Positions 7,686 through 13,657 of a stretch of 13,657 nucleotides of DNA are shown here, piece after piece; positions within the stretch are counted from its first letter, which is position 1; each line of letters opens with the position of its first letter. This DNA is from an uncultured Synergistales bacterium (GTDB taxonomy: Bacteria > Synergistota > Synergistia > Synergistales > Aminobacteriaceae): contig CALFXN010000503.1 of NCBI GenBank assembly GCA_937957815.1, positions 1 through 13,657 of the forward strand, given 5' to 3'. The notes under the pieces are model-generated. The model saw only the letters and a program-made list of their open reading frames with translations. It did not search any database and was not told where the DNA came from. The translations under genes and the position numbers were made by a program.

Positions 7686-9043
7686 CCGCTTTCCGCAAGA
7701 GACTTCGCTCCCCATTGCGACATCCCGACTCCATGTCCCCATCCTCTTCCGGTGAAGAGAAAGGATTGGCCGCCGGAGGCATTCGCTGGGACGATGGTGG
7801 CAATACCCTGTGGTGCGCCATTTTTCGAACGGTTGATTGCCTCGATGAGATATCCCTTGCGGGTTTCAGGACGCTTCAGCATGTCGATCAGTTCTTCCGC
7901 AGAAAATACCCCCTTTTCCGTCAGCGCGGTCAGTGCCTCTTCTTCACGAAACGACATTGGGGTCGAGGAGACGGGGATTATCCGGGATTTCTCCTGTGCG
8001 GGAGTGGGAGAAATTGCCCTGTTCGTGCTTCCGGCCGTCATCGCTCCGGATTTCCGCGGAACGGAAGAGTCTCCTTCCGGAGTGATCGAGAAGGCAGTGC
8101 TCCGGAGAACCGAGGGGCCCGCCGCCATGCGAAAGTCATGCGCCCTGACGGTGACGCGTCCGTTCGATCCCGAAACGAGAAGAGTCACGGCGCGGCCGGC
8201 TGCGTCGGAACTTTGAACCGTAACATTCGTCACACGTCCGACGGATTTGTTCATGCGGGAAAGGATGCTTTCGACAGTCGCCGCCGGGAGCCGCGTTTTC
8301 CATGATGAATTCGGAGAATCGTATGCGATTGGTTCCTTTGCGCCTGAAAGATAGGGATACGATCCCCCCCAGACATCCCGGATATCGGCCGTGTTCCCGC
8401 CGCTGTCAGAATGGAACGGGGTGAAGGCGACCGCACCGGCATAACTGAGAATCAGCCCCGCAGTGCTTCGTATCGCCGCATCACATCGAGGGTCTTCCGC
8501 ATTGACGCCTCGGTAGACCTGCGATTCGATCGAGTCCGATACATCGTACTCCCTTCCGCCCGACCCCGAAACCCTACGGAGTGCATATGTCCGCGATACG
8601 ATAGCCTGTGCCTTGAGCGCTTCCGTCGGCCAGGCCGGGTTGGCCTCCATTTTCAGAACGCCGCGAAGGTATGTTTCGCTGTCCACGACGTTGATGACCG
8701 AAAGTCCAGCTCTCGCCGGGACGACGCGGATGGCGCCGCGGTATCGGGCCTTTCCGAAGGCAAGTGGGGCGGAGGATGACAGTGTCAGAGGGAGGGTGCG
8801 CATCTTTCCGTCGACAAGAACGGAACGGGAAGAGACCGGCGTGCAGTGAACTGAATGCGGATGTGTCGTTCTCTTTCCTGACGCATCCTGAAGCGAAACG
8901 GAGCGGGCGGAAGAAATGACGGCGGACGAGACTCCGTTTGCGAGGAGAACGCGGATTGTCGACGCTTCGGATGGCGGTGCGAGAAAAGTGAGAACGACGC
9001 AAAAGGATGCGAAGAGTATCGAAAGGTATTTTCTGTACGTCAT
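7625..9043 (-). CDS. SpoIID/LytB domain-containing exported protein
   Basis: Exported peptidoglycan-acting protein of 472 residues related to the sporulation lytic transglycosylase SpoIID and to LytB. A signal peptide covers about residues 1-28 (hydrophobic core LSILFASFCVVLTFL, cleavage likely near SEAS). The SpoIID core includes INVVDSETYLRGVLKMEAN, where Glu133 fits the catalytic position, then WPTEALKAQAIVSRTYAL and HSDSGGNTAD. The C-terminal GRGWGHGVGMSQWGAKSLAE and HYFPGTEL are typical. Between residues about 322 and 425 is a Ser/Pro-rich and helical insertion not expected in the core domain. The start ATG at 9043 has GGAGG 6 nt upstream and lies 19 nt after the DUF2905 stop. Related genes occur in non-spore-formers, so sporulation is not implied. 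Confidence 0.9.
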   Translation of the reverse strand: MTYRKYLSILFASFCVVLTFLAPPSEASTIRVLLANGVSSAVISSARSVSLQDASGKRTTHPHSVHCTPVSSRSVLVDGKMRTLPLTLSSSAPLAFGKARYRGAIRVVPARAGLSVINVVDSETYLRGVLKMEANPAWPTEALKAQAIVSRTYALRRVSGSGGREYDVSDSIESQVYRGVNAEDPRCDAAIRSTAGLILSYAGAVAFTPFHSDSGGNTADIRDVWGGSYPYLSGAKEPIAYDSPNSSWKTRLPAATVESILSRMNKSVGRVTNVTVQSSDAAGRAVTLLVSGSNGRVTVRAHDFRMAAGPSVLRSTAFSITPEGDSSVPRKSGAMTAGSTNRAISPTPAQEKSRIIPVSSTPMSFREEEALTALTEKGVFSAEELIDMLKRPETRKGYLIEAINRSKNGAPQGIATIVPANASGGQSFLFTGRGWGHGVGMSQWGAKSLAESGWTYTKILQHYFPGTELTRR

Positions 9044-9062
9044 GGATAACCTCCGGATTCTG

Positions 9063-9287
9063 TTATTTGAACCATCGGGATACGAGATTCAGAACGATCG
9101 TGATGATGATACTCAACAGAACCATGCTCGTCATCGGGGCGAAGACGGTGACATTCTTTCTGGAAAAGACGAAATCGCCGGGAAGACGGCCGAACGGGAA
9201 CGAGATCTTTCCGAAAAGGAAAATGACTCCGCCCATGAACATAAGAATCAAACCAAGAACGAAAAGACTTTTTCCCAGCGACTGCAT
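9063..9287 (-). CDS. DUF2905 family small membrane protein
   Basis: A 74-residue inner-membrane protein with two transmembrane segments, at about residues 6-26 and 50-69. The conserved GRLPGD lies in the connecting loop (residues 33-38). This arrangement matches the DUF2905 family, whose function is unknown and whose genes are often found next to ruvB. I place the start at ATG 9287, with GAGGAG about 7 nt upstream and only one base between it and the ruvB stop. An ATG at 9302 would add five residues inside ruvB and weaken the fit. spoIID begins 19 nt after the stop. Confidence 0.85.
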   Translation of the reverse strand: MQSLGKSLFVLGLILMFMGGVIFLFGKISFPFGRLPGDFVFSRKNVTVFAPMTSMVLLSIIITIVLNLVSRWFK

Positions 9288-9288
9288 G

Positions 9289-10359
9289 TCATTTCTCCTC
9301 ACATGATTCTTCGTCCGCTGCGGAAAAGAGTTTCAATTCTTCCGTCCTCCATCCTGGATACGGAACTTTCAGATACTCGTATGCGGATTTTGTGGCGCGC
9401 CGTCCCCTCGGGGTTCTTTCGAGAAAACCCTGCTGGATGAGGTACGGTTCGTAGATATCTTCGATCGTCTGCGCCTCTTCGTTGATGGCGGCAGCTATTG
9501 TCGAGAGACCGACCGGACCGCCGTCGAAAAGCTCGACGATGACTTTCAGAATACGGCGGTCTCCGTCGTCGAGTCCGACGATATCGAGCCCAAGCATGTC
9601 CAGAGCGATGTTCGCTATCTGCCTGTCGACAGGGGAGACGTTTTTGACTTCGGCGACATCGCGAACTCTCCGGAGAAGTCGAAGTGCGACCCGCGGCGTT
9701 CCGCGAGATCTGTCGGAGATAGCCTTTGCCGCTTCTTCCGAGAGAGAGACTCCGAGAACGCGTGCGCCTCGCATGACGATGGACGACAATTCGTCTCCCG
9801 AGTACGGTGAGAGCTGTTCGACGATTCCGAATCGGGCGCGAAGAGGCGACGTGAGCAGACCGAGACGCGTCGTCGCTCCCACGAGCGTGAATCGCGGCAG
9901 GGAAAGACAGATAGAATTTGCGAGAGCGCCTTTTCCCATCACGATGTGAAGCGAATAATCCTCCATCGCCGGGTACAGAATTTCTTCCACGGCTGTCGGA
10001 AGGCGGTGGATCTCGTCGATGAAAAGCACGTCGTTGGTCTCGAGATTTGAAAGAAGTGCGGCGAGATCGCCGGAACGCTCGATCGCCGGTCCCGACGTAA
10101 TCCTCAATTGTCCTTCCATCTCGCGGGCTATAATTCCGGCAAGAGTGGTCTTCCCCAGCCCCGGAGGTCCGAAAAAGAGAGTGTGATCCAGCGATTCGTT
10201 TCGCAACCTTGCGGCGGAGATATAAATCCGGAGTTTTTCCTTGAGCCGTTCCTGTCCGATGAATTCGTCGAGCGCTCCCGGGCGGAGACAGCCATCGATC
10301 TCTCTTTCGGCAACGGAATCGATTTCCCGATCGAAGAGGCGTTCTTTCGATCCCGTCAT
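9289..10359 (-). CDS. ruvB: Holliday junction branch migration ATPase RuvB
   Basis: AAA+ motor that, loaded by RuvA, drives branch migration of Holliday junctions during recombinational repair. The protein has 356 residues. Walker A is GPPGLGKTT (Lys70), Walker B is LFIDEIHRL (Asp115, Glu116), sensor 1 is GATTR (161-165), and the RuvB signature SPLRARFG carries an arginine-finger candidate around Arg174. The C-terminal winged-helix part ends with [13 protein letters not shown] and AYEYL, as in other RuvB proteins. The start ATG at 10359 overlaps the ruvA stop by 4 bp. The DUF2905 gene starts one base after the stop. Length and motifs are complete. Confidence 0.98.
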   Translation of the reverse strand: MTGSKERLFDREIDSVAEREIDGCLRPGALDEFIGQERLKEKLRIYISAARLRNESLDHTLFFGPPGLGKTTLAGIIAREMEGQLRITSGPAIERSGDLAALLSNLETNDVLFIDEIHRLPTAVEEILYPAMEDYSLHIVMGKGALANSICLSLPRFTLVGATTRLGLLTSPLRARFGIVEQLSPYSGDELSSIVMRGARVLGVSLSEEAAKAISDRSRGTPRVALRLLRRVRDVAEVKNVSPVDRQIANIALDMLGLDIVGLDDGDRRILKVIVELFDGGPVGLSTIAAAINEEAQTIEDIYEPYLIQQGFLERTPRGRRATKSAYEYLKVPYPGWRTEELKLFSAADEESCEEK

Positions 10360-10982
10360 GCCCTGCGATCTCCCGTCTTCTTCCGCAGCTCACGGAGCGC
10401 CGCGCGCAGAAGGCTTTCCTCGTCGGGCTCCTCGCTTGTGGCTGGTTGCTGAGTGATCCGGGCGAGAACGGCCGCGATATCTCCCTGTGAGAATCCGAGA
10501 GACCCAAGCGCCTCGCGGACTTTTCCGAGAACGATACCGGATTTCTGCTGCGGCAGCTCCCCGATCTGGAACGACCAGCCGTTCTTCTCGAGTCTGTCTC
10601 GGAGTTCAAAGCACAGACGCTCCGCAGTCCGTTTCCCGACCCCATGGACCTGCATTAATATCTGCTCCCGGGAGAAGGAGACGGCAGTGAGGATATCCTG
10701 CACCGGCAGAATACGGAGAATCGCTATTGCCATCTTTCCTCCGATGCCTTTCGTTGAAAGGAGTTCCTGAAACATGCGGCGTTCCGTTTCGTCTCCGAAA
10801 CCGAAAAGAGAAGCTCCCGCTTCATTCTGAACGAGGAGACACGGGATCGCCTGTTCCGTGCCGATGACGCTGTTTCGGATCGCGGAAAGGGAACAGGATA
10901 CTTCGAATCCTATTCCTCCGACGTCGAGGACGACGGTTGTCTCGGTTACTGCTGAGACGATCCCCCTCAAAAAACGGATCAC
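10356..10982 (-). CDS. ruvA: Holliday junction DNA-binding protein RuvA
   Basis: Tetrameric protein that holds the four-way DNA junction in square-planar form and recruits RuvB. The 208 residues show an OB-fold N-terminus ([24 protein letters not shown]) and two helix-hairpin-helix motifs, around [11 protein letters not shown] and [13 protein letters not shown] flexible acidic linker follows, then the C-terminal RuvB-contact domain ([16 protein letters not shown]). The start is GTG at 10982, overlapping the ruvC stop as GTGA, with GGGGGAG 5 nt upstream. Both ends overlap their neighbours by 4 bp, so RuvC, RuvA and RuvB are translationally chained. Confidence 0.97.
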   Translation of the reverse strand: MIRFLRGIVSAVTETTVVLDVGGIGFEVSCSLSAIRNSVIGTEQAIPCLLVQNEAGASLFGFGDETERRMFQELLSTKGIGGKMAIAILRILPVQDILTAVSFSREQILMQVHGVGKRTAERLCFELRDRLEKNGWSFQIGELPQQKSGIVLGKVREALGSLGFSQGDIAAVLARITQQPATSEEPDEESLLRAALRELRKKTGDRRA

Positions 10983-11494
10983 GGAACTCCCCCTTCCGAC
11001 GCGAAGAGCGACGCAGTTTTCTGGAGCAGAAGTCCGGTCAACGCCGCCGCAAGGGCATCCGCCGCATCGTCCGGCGTTGGAACGACATCAAGTGCCAGAA
11101 GGCGCTGCACCATCTTCTGAACCTGTGATTTCCCGGCATTACCGTAACCGCAGACGACGGATTTGATCTGTGACGGTTGCGGCTCGAAAACCGGAATATC
11201 ATTCCGGGCGGCAAGGAGAAGGACGACTCCCCTTGCCTGCCAGACGTATTCCGCTGTTGTGATATTCTTCCCGAAAAAGAGACGTTCAACGCAGAAGAAA
11301 TCGGGAGAGTGCAGGAAAATTCGTTCTTCCAGTCTTTCGTAAAGCATCCGGAGCCGCCGTGGAATGTCGATTCGGGGTGGCGTTTCGATGCAACCGAAAT
11401 CCAATGCCTTCAAAACGCCGCCCTTCCGCTCCACGACTCCGAATCCGAGACGCCCAAGCCCTGGGTCGATTCCGAAACTACGGGAAAGACTCAA
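10979..11494 (-). CDS. ruvC: Crossover junction endodeoxyribonuclease RuvC
   Basis: Dimeric nuclease that resolves Holliday junctions by paired nicks. The 171-residue length is normal. The four acidic catalytic residues are in place: Asp10 (GIDPGLGRLG), Glu70 (CVERLFFGKN), and Asp143 with Asp146 (DDAADALAAAL). The start is a TTG at 11494, only two bases after the yebC stop. The frame is closed by a stop a short way upstream with no ATG or GTG available, so TTG is the best choice. The only binding-site candidate (GGCGGAA inside the yebC tail) is weak and distant, so translation is probably reinitiated after yebC. Confidence 0.96.
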   Translation of the reverse strand: MSLSRSFGIDPGLGRLGFGVVERKGGVLKALDFGCIETPPRIDIPRRLRMLYERLEERIFLHSPDFFCVERLFFGKNITTAEYVWQARGVVLLLAARNDIPVFEPQPSQIKSVVCGYGNAGKSQVQKMVQRLLALDVVPTPDDAADALAAALTGLLLQKTASLFASEGGVP

Positions 11495-11496
11495 CG

Positions 11497-12249
11497 TCAG
11501 TTTTCTAGTTCCGCCATCAATTCATCGGAGATATCGAAGTTGGCGTAGACGTTCTGGACGTCATCGTGTTCCTCGAGTATTTCCATGAGATGCAGCATTT
11601 TCTGCGCCTTTTCCTTGTTCGGAATTTCTATCGTCGTCTTCGGGATCATCGTCGATTCCGCGCGCTCGATCGAATATCCCGATTTTTCCAAGGCTTCGCG
11701 GATCTCGATGACGTTTGCGGGATCGGTCGTTACCTCGAAGCCCGAGTCCGTTTTTTCGATATCCTCCGCACCCGCATCGATTGCCGACATCATGAGGGTT
11801 TCTTCATCCAGATTCTCTCCGACGACCTCGATAATGCCCTTTCTTTCGAACATCCATGCGACGCTGCCCGCTTCCCCAAGGGCTCCGCCGTTCCTGGTCA
11901 GGAGTGCCCGGATCTCCGATGCCGTGCGATTTTTGTTGTCCGTCAATATCTCCATCAGGATGGCGACACCGTTGGGACCGTAGGCTTCATAGGTATACTC
12001 TTCGTATGCAGCGCCTTCGATTTCGCCGGTTCCCCGCTTGATTCCGCGCGTGATGTTGTCGTTGGGGACGCTCGCCTGCTTTGCACGATCAATCGCCGCT
12101 TTGAGGCGGACATTCATCGCCGGATCGCCGCCGCCTTCCTTTGCCGCGATGATGACTGCTTTCACGAGTTTCTGGAAGAGATTTCCTCTCTTTGCGTCCT
12201 GCGCTGCCTTTCTGTGTTTGATGTTTGCCCACTTGGAATGTCCGGACAT
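11497..12249 (-). CDS. yebC: YebC/TACO1 family protein
   Basis: Cytoplasmic protein of the YebC/PmpR/TACO1 family. Some members have been described as transcriptional regulators; others, including mitochondrial TACO1, assist translation, especially through proline runs. The 250-residue protein opens with the family signature MSGHSKWANIKHRKAAQDAK. It continues with the conserved central text NVRLKAAIDRAKQASVPNDN, YEAYGPNGVA and NRTASEIR, and ends in a domain containing YSIERAE and MIPKTT. The start ATG at 12249 has GAGGTGA 8 nt upstream. It is the first intact gene of the operon and lies 14 nt after the stop of the nadE remnant. Pairing with ruvCAB is a common arrangement. Confidence 0.97.
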   Translation of the reverse strand: MSGHSKWANIKHRKAAQDAKRGNLFQKLVKAVIIAAKEGGGDPAMNVRLKAAIDRAKQASVPNDNITRGIKRGTGEIEGAAYEEYTYEAYGPNGVAILMEILTDNKNRTASEIRALLTRNGGALGEAGSVAWMFERKGIIEVVGENLDEETLMMSAIDAGAEDIEKTDSGFEVTTDPANVIEIREALEKSGYSIERAESTMIPKTTIEIPNKEKAQKMLHLMEILEEHDDVQNVYANFDISDELMAELEN

Positions 12250-12263
12250 TTATTGTTCACCTC

Positions 12264-12500
12264 TTATTCGGGATCAATCGCGCATACCGCAGGTATGCGC
12301 CGCGTCGGTGTTCGGAAAAAAAACGCACATCTCTTCAGGAGACTACGGTGTTTTCGATCCGGAGGATCATCGTGTACCGAATCGAATCCGCCGCTCAGAC
12401 CAAAAACGGCATTCTTGGCGTTCGCTCTTCTGAGTTCCGATTGTATCCAGGAGACGATCCGTTTCACGAGAAGTTCCGGATCGCGGCCGAACGGCTTCAT
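12264..12500 (-). pseudogene. nadE: NAD synthetase (nadE) remnant with large internal deletion
   Basis: The residual frame of 78 codons starts at ATG 12500 with an excellent ribosome binding site (GGGAGG, 8 nt upstream). The first ~40 residues look like the NadE N-terminus: LLVKRIVSWIQSELRRANAK, then AVFGLSGGFDS, the PP-loop that binds ATP pyrophosphate. After this the match stops. The remaining part contains FFSEHRR in the +1 frame (around 12295-12325) and RRIPAVCAID in the original frame. Together these resemble the NadE C-terminal motif SEHKRxxPA. NadE is normally about 240-270 residues, so roughly 170-190 residues of the middle appear lost, plus a frameshift. It cannot be an active synthetase. 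A repurposed small ORF is possible. Confidence 0.65.
12280..12300. repeat. Perfect 9-bp inverted repeat (hairpin) before yebC
   Basis: Arms GCGCATACC (12280-12288) and GGTATGCGC (12292-12300) are perfectly complementary around a 3-base loop. It lies at the end of the nadE remnant, 31 nt upstream of the yebC start. No T-run follows on either strand, so it does not look like an intrinsic terminator. It may be an RNA-stabilising or translational element in the leader, or a chance relic of the deletion. Confidence 0.5.
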
Positions 12501-12534
12501 GATTCGTTCCTCCCTCTTTTCTCACAGCAGAAAC

Positions 12535-12543
12535 ATTCTAGCA
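12535..12543 (-). promoter_or_regulatory. Extended -10 promoter element of the nadE remnant / operon
   Basis: On the minus strand this reads TGCTAGAAT, an extended -10 box (TGn plus TAGAAT) 34 nt before the remnant's ATG. The hexamer at the expected -35 distance (about 12558-12563) is a poor match, which is tolerable for an extended -10 promoter. It could drive the nadE remnant and, by read-through, yebC and the rest of the operon. This is a sequence-only prediction. Confidence 0.45.
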
Positions 12544-12611
12544 CACCGACGGGATTTCGCCCGATCTGCGTCCATTCTCACCGATTGAGCGGGCAAAGGA
12601 ACATTTCTGAG

Positions 12612-12617
12612 TATAAT
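12612..12617 (+). promoter_or_regulatory. nikR -10 box
   Basis: Perfect TATAAT hexamer 35 nt before the preferred nikR start. The sequence at a 17-nt spacing (GCGGGC) is not a recognisable -35. A TTGAGC at 12585-12590 is closer to consensus, but its 21-nt spacing is too long. A promoter that depends on an activator or on the -10 box is possible. Confidence 0.5.
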
Positions 12618-12618
12618 G

Positions 12619-12628
12619 ATCGTACGAT
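12619..12628. promoter_or_regulatory. Palindrome ATCGTACGAT, candidate operator
   Basis: A perfect 10-bp dyad one base after the nikR -10 box, covering the likely transcription start. A repressor bound here would block initiation, so autoregulation by NikR or control by another factor is conceivable. It does not match the E. coli NikR operator pattern GTATGA-N16-TCATAC. The outer GTAT (12611-12614) and ATAC (12627-12630) are only 12 nt apart. Confidence 0.35.
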
Positions 12629-12652
12629 ACTGCTATAGGTGAGGTGGAAGAC

Positions 12653-13060
12653 TTGGAAAAACTTCTGCGTTTCGGCGTCGCGGTTCCCGAACAGATGCTG
12701 GCGTCATTCGACGAAAGAATCGAGCGATCCGGGTTCCCGAATCGCTCGGATGCGCTGCGGCATCTCATACGACAGTATATCAGCGAGGACCAGTGGGAAG
12801 AAGGAACAGGGAAGGTCTACGGTTCGGTGACACTCCTCTTCGATCATCACAGACACGATACTTCGGAAGATCTGAACGATCTGCAACACGAATTTCTCGA
12901 TGTCATTCTCTGTACGACGCACGTTCACATTGACGAGGCGCATTGCCTCGAACTTGTGGCTATCAGAGGAGATCCCGGACGAATCAGAGCGTTTCTGAAC
13001 AGGTTATCTGCGCTGAAGGGCGTTTTCTCGATAAAACCGGTAATAACGACGGTGCTATGA
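12653..13060 (+). CDS. nikR: Nickel-responsive transcriptional regulator NikR
   Basis: Ribbon-helix-helix repressor that binds DNA when loaded with nickel and usually controls nickel uptake or nickel-enzyme genes. Residues 1-45 are the ribbon-helix-helix domain (RFGVAVPEQMLASFDERI, NRSDALRHLIR). Residues 55-135 are the ACT-like metal-binding and tetramerisation domain. All four nickel ligands of E. coli NikR (His76, His87, His89, Cys95) have counterparts at His79, His90, His92 and Cys98, in LQHE and THVHIDEAHCLE. I choose TTG 12653 with GAGG 8 nt upstream. GTG 12644 would add three residues. It is the only plus-strand gene in the window, is divergent from the nadE remnant, and has no visible nickel transporter or enzyme gene beside it. 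Confidence 0.93.
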   Translation: MEKLLRFGVAVPEQMLASFDERIERSGFPNRSDALRHLIRQYISEDQWEEGTGKVYGSVTLLFDHHRHDTSEDLNDLQHEFLDVILCTTHVHIDEAHCLELVAIRGDPGRIRAFLNRLSALKGVFSIKPVITTVL

Positions 13061-13062
13061 AC

Positions 13063-13092
13063 AGGGGAGGGAGAATATCATCCCCCTCCCCT
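13063..13092. terminator. Convergent hairpin between nikR and the zinc-ribbon gene
   Basis: Arms AGGGGAGGG (13063-13071) and CCCTCCCCT (13084-13092) form a perfect 9-bp G/C-rich stem with a 12-base loop. It starts three bases after the nikR stop and ends 10 bases before the 3' end of the opposing gene. Position and symmetry suggest a shared bidirectional terminator, but neither strand has a following T-run, so termination efficiency is uncertain. Confidence 0.5.
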
Positions 13093-13102
13093 ATCGGTCA
13101 CA

Positions 13103-13288
13103 TCAATGACAGCAGGAACATCCGGACGAACAGTTTCCGCTGCACCCCTTTTTACCCATGGGCTCGCCTTCGAGCAGGATGAGCGTCTTTCCGCGGCATT
13201 GCGGACATCTCGGCGAGGAATCCTTCGGCATCTGGAGGAACTCGCAGTTGCATTCGGCGCATCTGAATTTTCTCGAACCCTGTTCCAA
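13103..13288 (-). CDS. Small zinc-ribbon protein with Cys-rich C-terminal tail
   Basis: A 61-residue protein with ten cysteines. The N-terminal half is a zinc ribbon: Cys10, Cys13 and Cys15 (RCAECNCEF), paired with Cys28 and Cys31 (RCPQC). After a short link the tail GCSGNCSSGCSCCH holds Cys49, 53, 57, 59, 60 and a terminal His61, a likely metal-binding cluster. The preferred start is TTG 13288, with AAGGAG 7 nt upstream and 22 nt after the argF stop. The longer frame up to 13405 would lie inside argF and is rejected. I do not recognise a named family; the ribbon half resembles FmdB-type ribbons only loosely. It probably shares a transcript with argF and converges on nikR. Nickel or zinc handling would be a guess. 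Confidence 0.75.
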   Translation of the reverse strand: MEQGSRKFRCAECNCEFLQMPKDSSPRCPQCRGKTLILLEGEPMGKKGCSGNCSSGCSCCH

Positions 13289-13310
13289 TATATCGCTCCT
13301 TCCGCGCGGT

Positions 13311-13657
13311 TTATGATCCGAGAGTCGCGACCATAACCGCCTTGATTGTATGCATTCGATTTTCCGCTTCGTCGAAGACCTTCGACATCGGTGATTCAAA
13401 GACATCCTCCGTTACTTCCTGTCCCTTGACGGCCGGAAGGCAATGAAGGAAGATCGTTTCCGGCTTCCCTGTCGCTTTCATCAGTGTTTCGTTGATCTGG
13501 TAGGGATGAAGAAGAGCTTCGCGTTCGGCTTTCTTCGCCTCTTCTCCCATCGAAACCCACACGTCCGTGTACAAAGCGTCGGCGCCTTTTACGGCGTCCT
13601 CCGGAGAAACGTGGACCGAAACGCTCCCGCCGCTCCTTGCAGCTTCATCCCTGCATT
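13311..13657 (-). CDS. argF: Ornithine carbamoyltransferase, partial (5' end beyond window)
   Basis: Transfers the carbamoyl group from carbamoyl phosphate to ornithine, giving citrulline, in arginine synthesis or in reverse in the arginine deiminase route. Only the C-terminal 114 residues are visible. The frame is open to the window edge and ends in TLGS followed by TAA. Diagnostic text is [20 protein letters not shown], then the ornithine-binding [10 protein letters not shown] with the catalytic cysteine of HCLP, and a tail rich in [14 protein letters not shown]. The visible part cannot tell the anabolic ArgF from the catabolic ArcB role. The small zinc-ribbon gene follows 22 nt downstream. 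Confidence 0.95.
   Translation of the reverse strand, partial: CRDEAARSGGSVSVHVSPEDAVKGADALYTDVWVSMGEEAKKAEREALLHPYQINETLMKATGKPETIFLHCLPAVKGQEVTEDVFESPMSKVFDEAENRMHTIKAVMVATLGS

Noticed and set aside
12316..12345. T8 run on the minus strand as an intrinsic terminator before yebC.
   Set aside because: The preceding sequence offers only a weak 4-bp stem (TCTC/GAGA) several bases away from the T-run, and it lies inside the nadE remnant.
12346..12379. Possible riboswitch-like stem (GATCC/GGATC with outer CGGT/ACCG).
   Set aside because: The short stems are interrupted by mismatched internal loops and coincide with the nadE PP-loop coding region; no known riboswitch pattern recognised.
11566..12588. 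A 340-codon open frame on the plus strand.
   Set aside because: It runs antisense through the whole of yebC and the nadE remnant; the translation is Arg/Phe/Asp-rich with no family resemblance, while the minus-strand yebC is unmistakable.
12611..12630. Canonical NikR operator.
   Set aside because: GTAT and ATAC half-sites are present but spaced 12 nt apart, unlike the known NikR patterns; only the central palindrome is retained as a candidate.
13289..13405. Longer start for the Cys-rich zinc-ribbon gene.
   Set aside because: The added residues are the argF coding strand read in another frame; TTG 13288 has a strong binding site just after the argF stop.
1..13657. tRNA, rRNA, CRISPR arrays, transposases or attachment sites.
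   Set aside because: No cloverleaf-like, repeat-spacer, transposase or phage signals were noticed on either strand.

Overview
The window is a dense bacterial chromosomal segment with almost everything on the minus strand. It suggests a diderm anaerobe, most plausibly Synergistota. The grounds are the yebC-ruvC-ruvA-ruvB-DUF2905-SpoIID-queA order joined to an AmmeMemoRadiSam module, a DUF4911-type protein, TldD and FtsK, plus NikR. The phylum call is an inference from gene content; a clostridial-type lineage is the main alternative. No rRNA, tRNA, CRISPR array or insertion sequence was seen.

Layout, read in the direction of transcription (right to left). At the right edge is the last third of argF (ornithine carbamoyltransferase), followed by a 61-residue Cys-rich zinc-ribbon protein. 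Convergent to these, on the plus strand, is nikR (nickel-responsive repressor). It has a perfect TATAAT box and a 10-bp palindrome between that box and its start codon. A G/C-rich hairpin separates the convergent ends. Divergent from nikR is a wrecked nadE: promoter-like box, strong ribosome binding site, start and the first ~40 residues including the SGGFDS PP-loop remain. What follows is a short out-of-frame stretch resembling the NadE C-terminus, so the middle of the gene appears deleted.

Directly downstream of this remnant, a run of 13 genes begins and leaves the window at position 1: yebC, ruvC, ruvA, ruvB, a DUF2905 membrane protein, a SpoIID/LytB-domain protein, queA, a LigB-AMMECR1 fusion protein, an AmmeMemoRadiSam radical SAM enzyme, mltG, a DUF4911-like protein, tldD and ftsK (3' end off the window). 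Junctions are 4-bp start/stop overlaps or gaps of at most about 24 nt, so this is very likely one long operon, possibly driven from the old nadE promoter.

Functionally the operon mixes Holliday-junction processing (RuvABC), tRNA queuosine synthesis (QueA), translation support (YebC), glycan-strand cleavage (SpoIID-like protein, MltG), chromosome translocation at the septum (FtsK), a TldD-type metalloprotease, and the functionally unresolved AmmeMemoRadiSam pair. The less understood parts are that pair, the DUF4911-like protein, the Cys-rich miniprotein and the nadE remnant that has become the leader of the operon.
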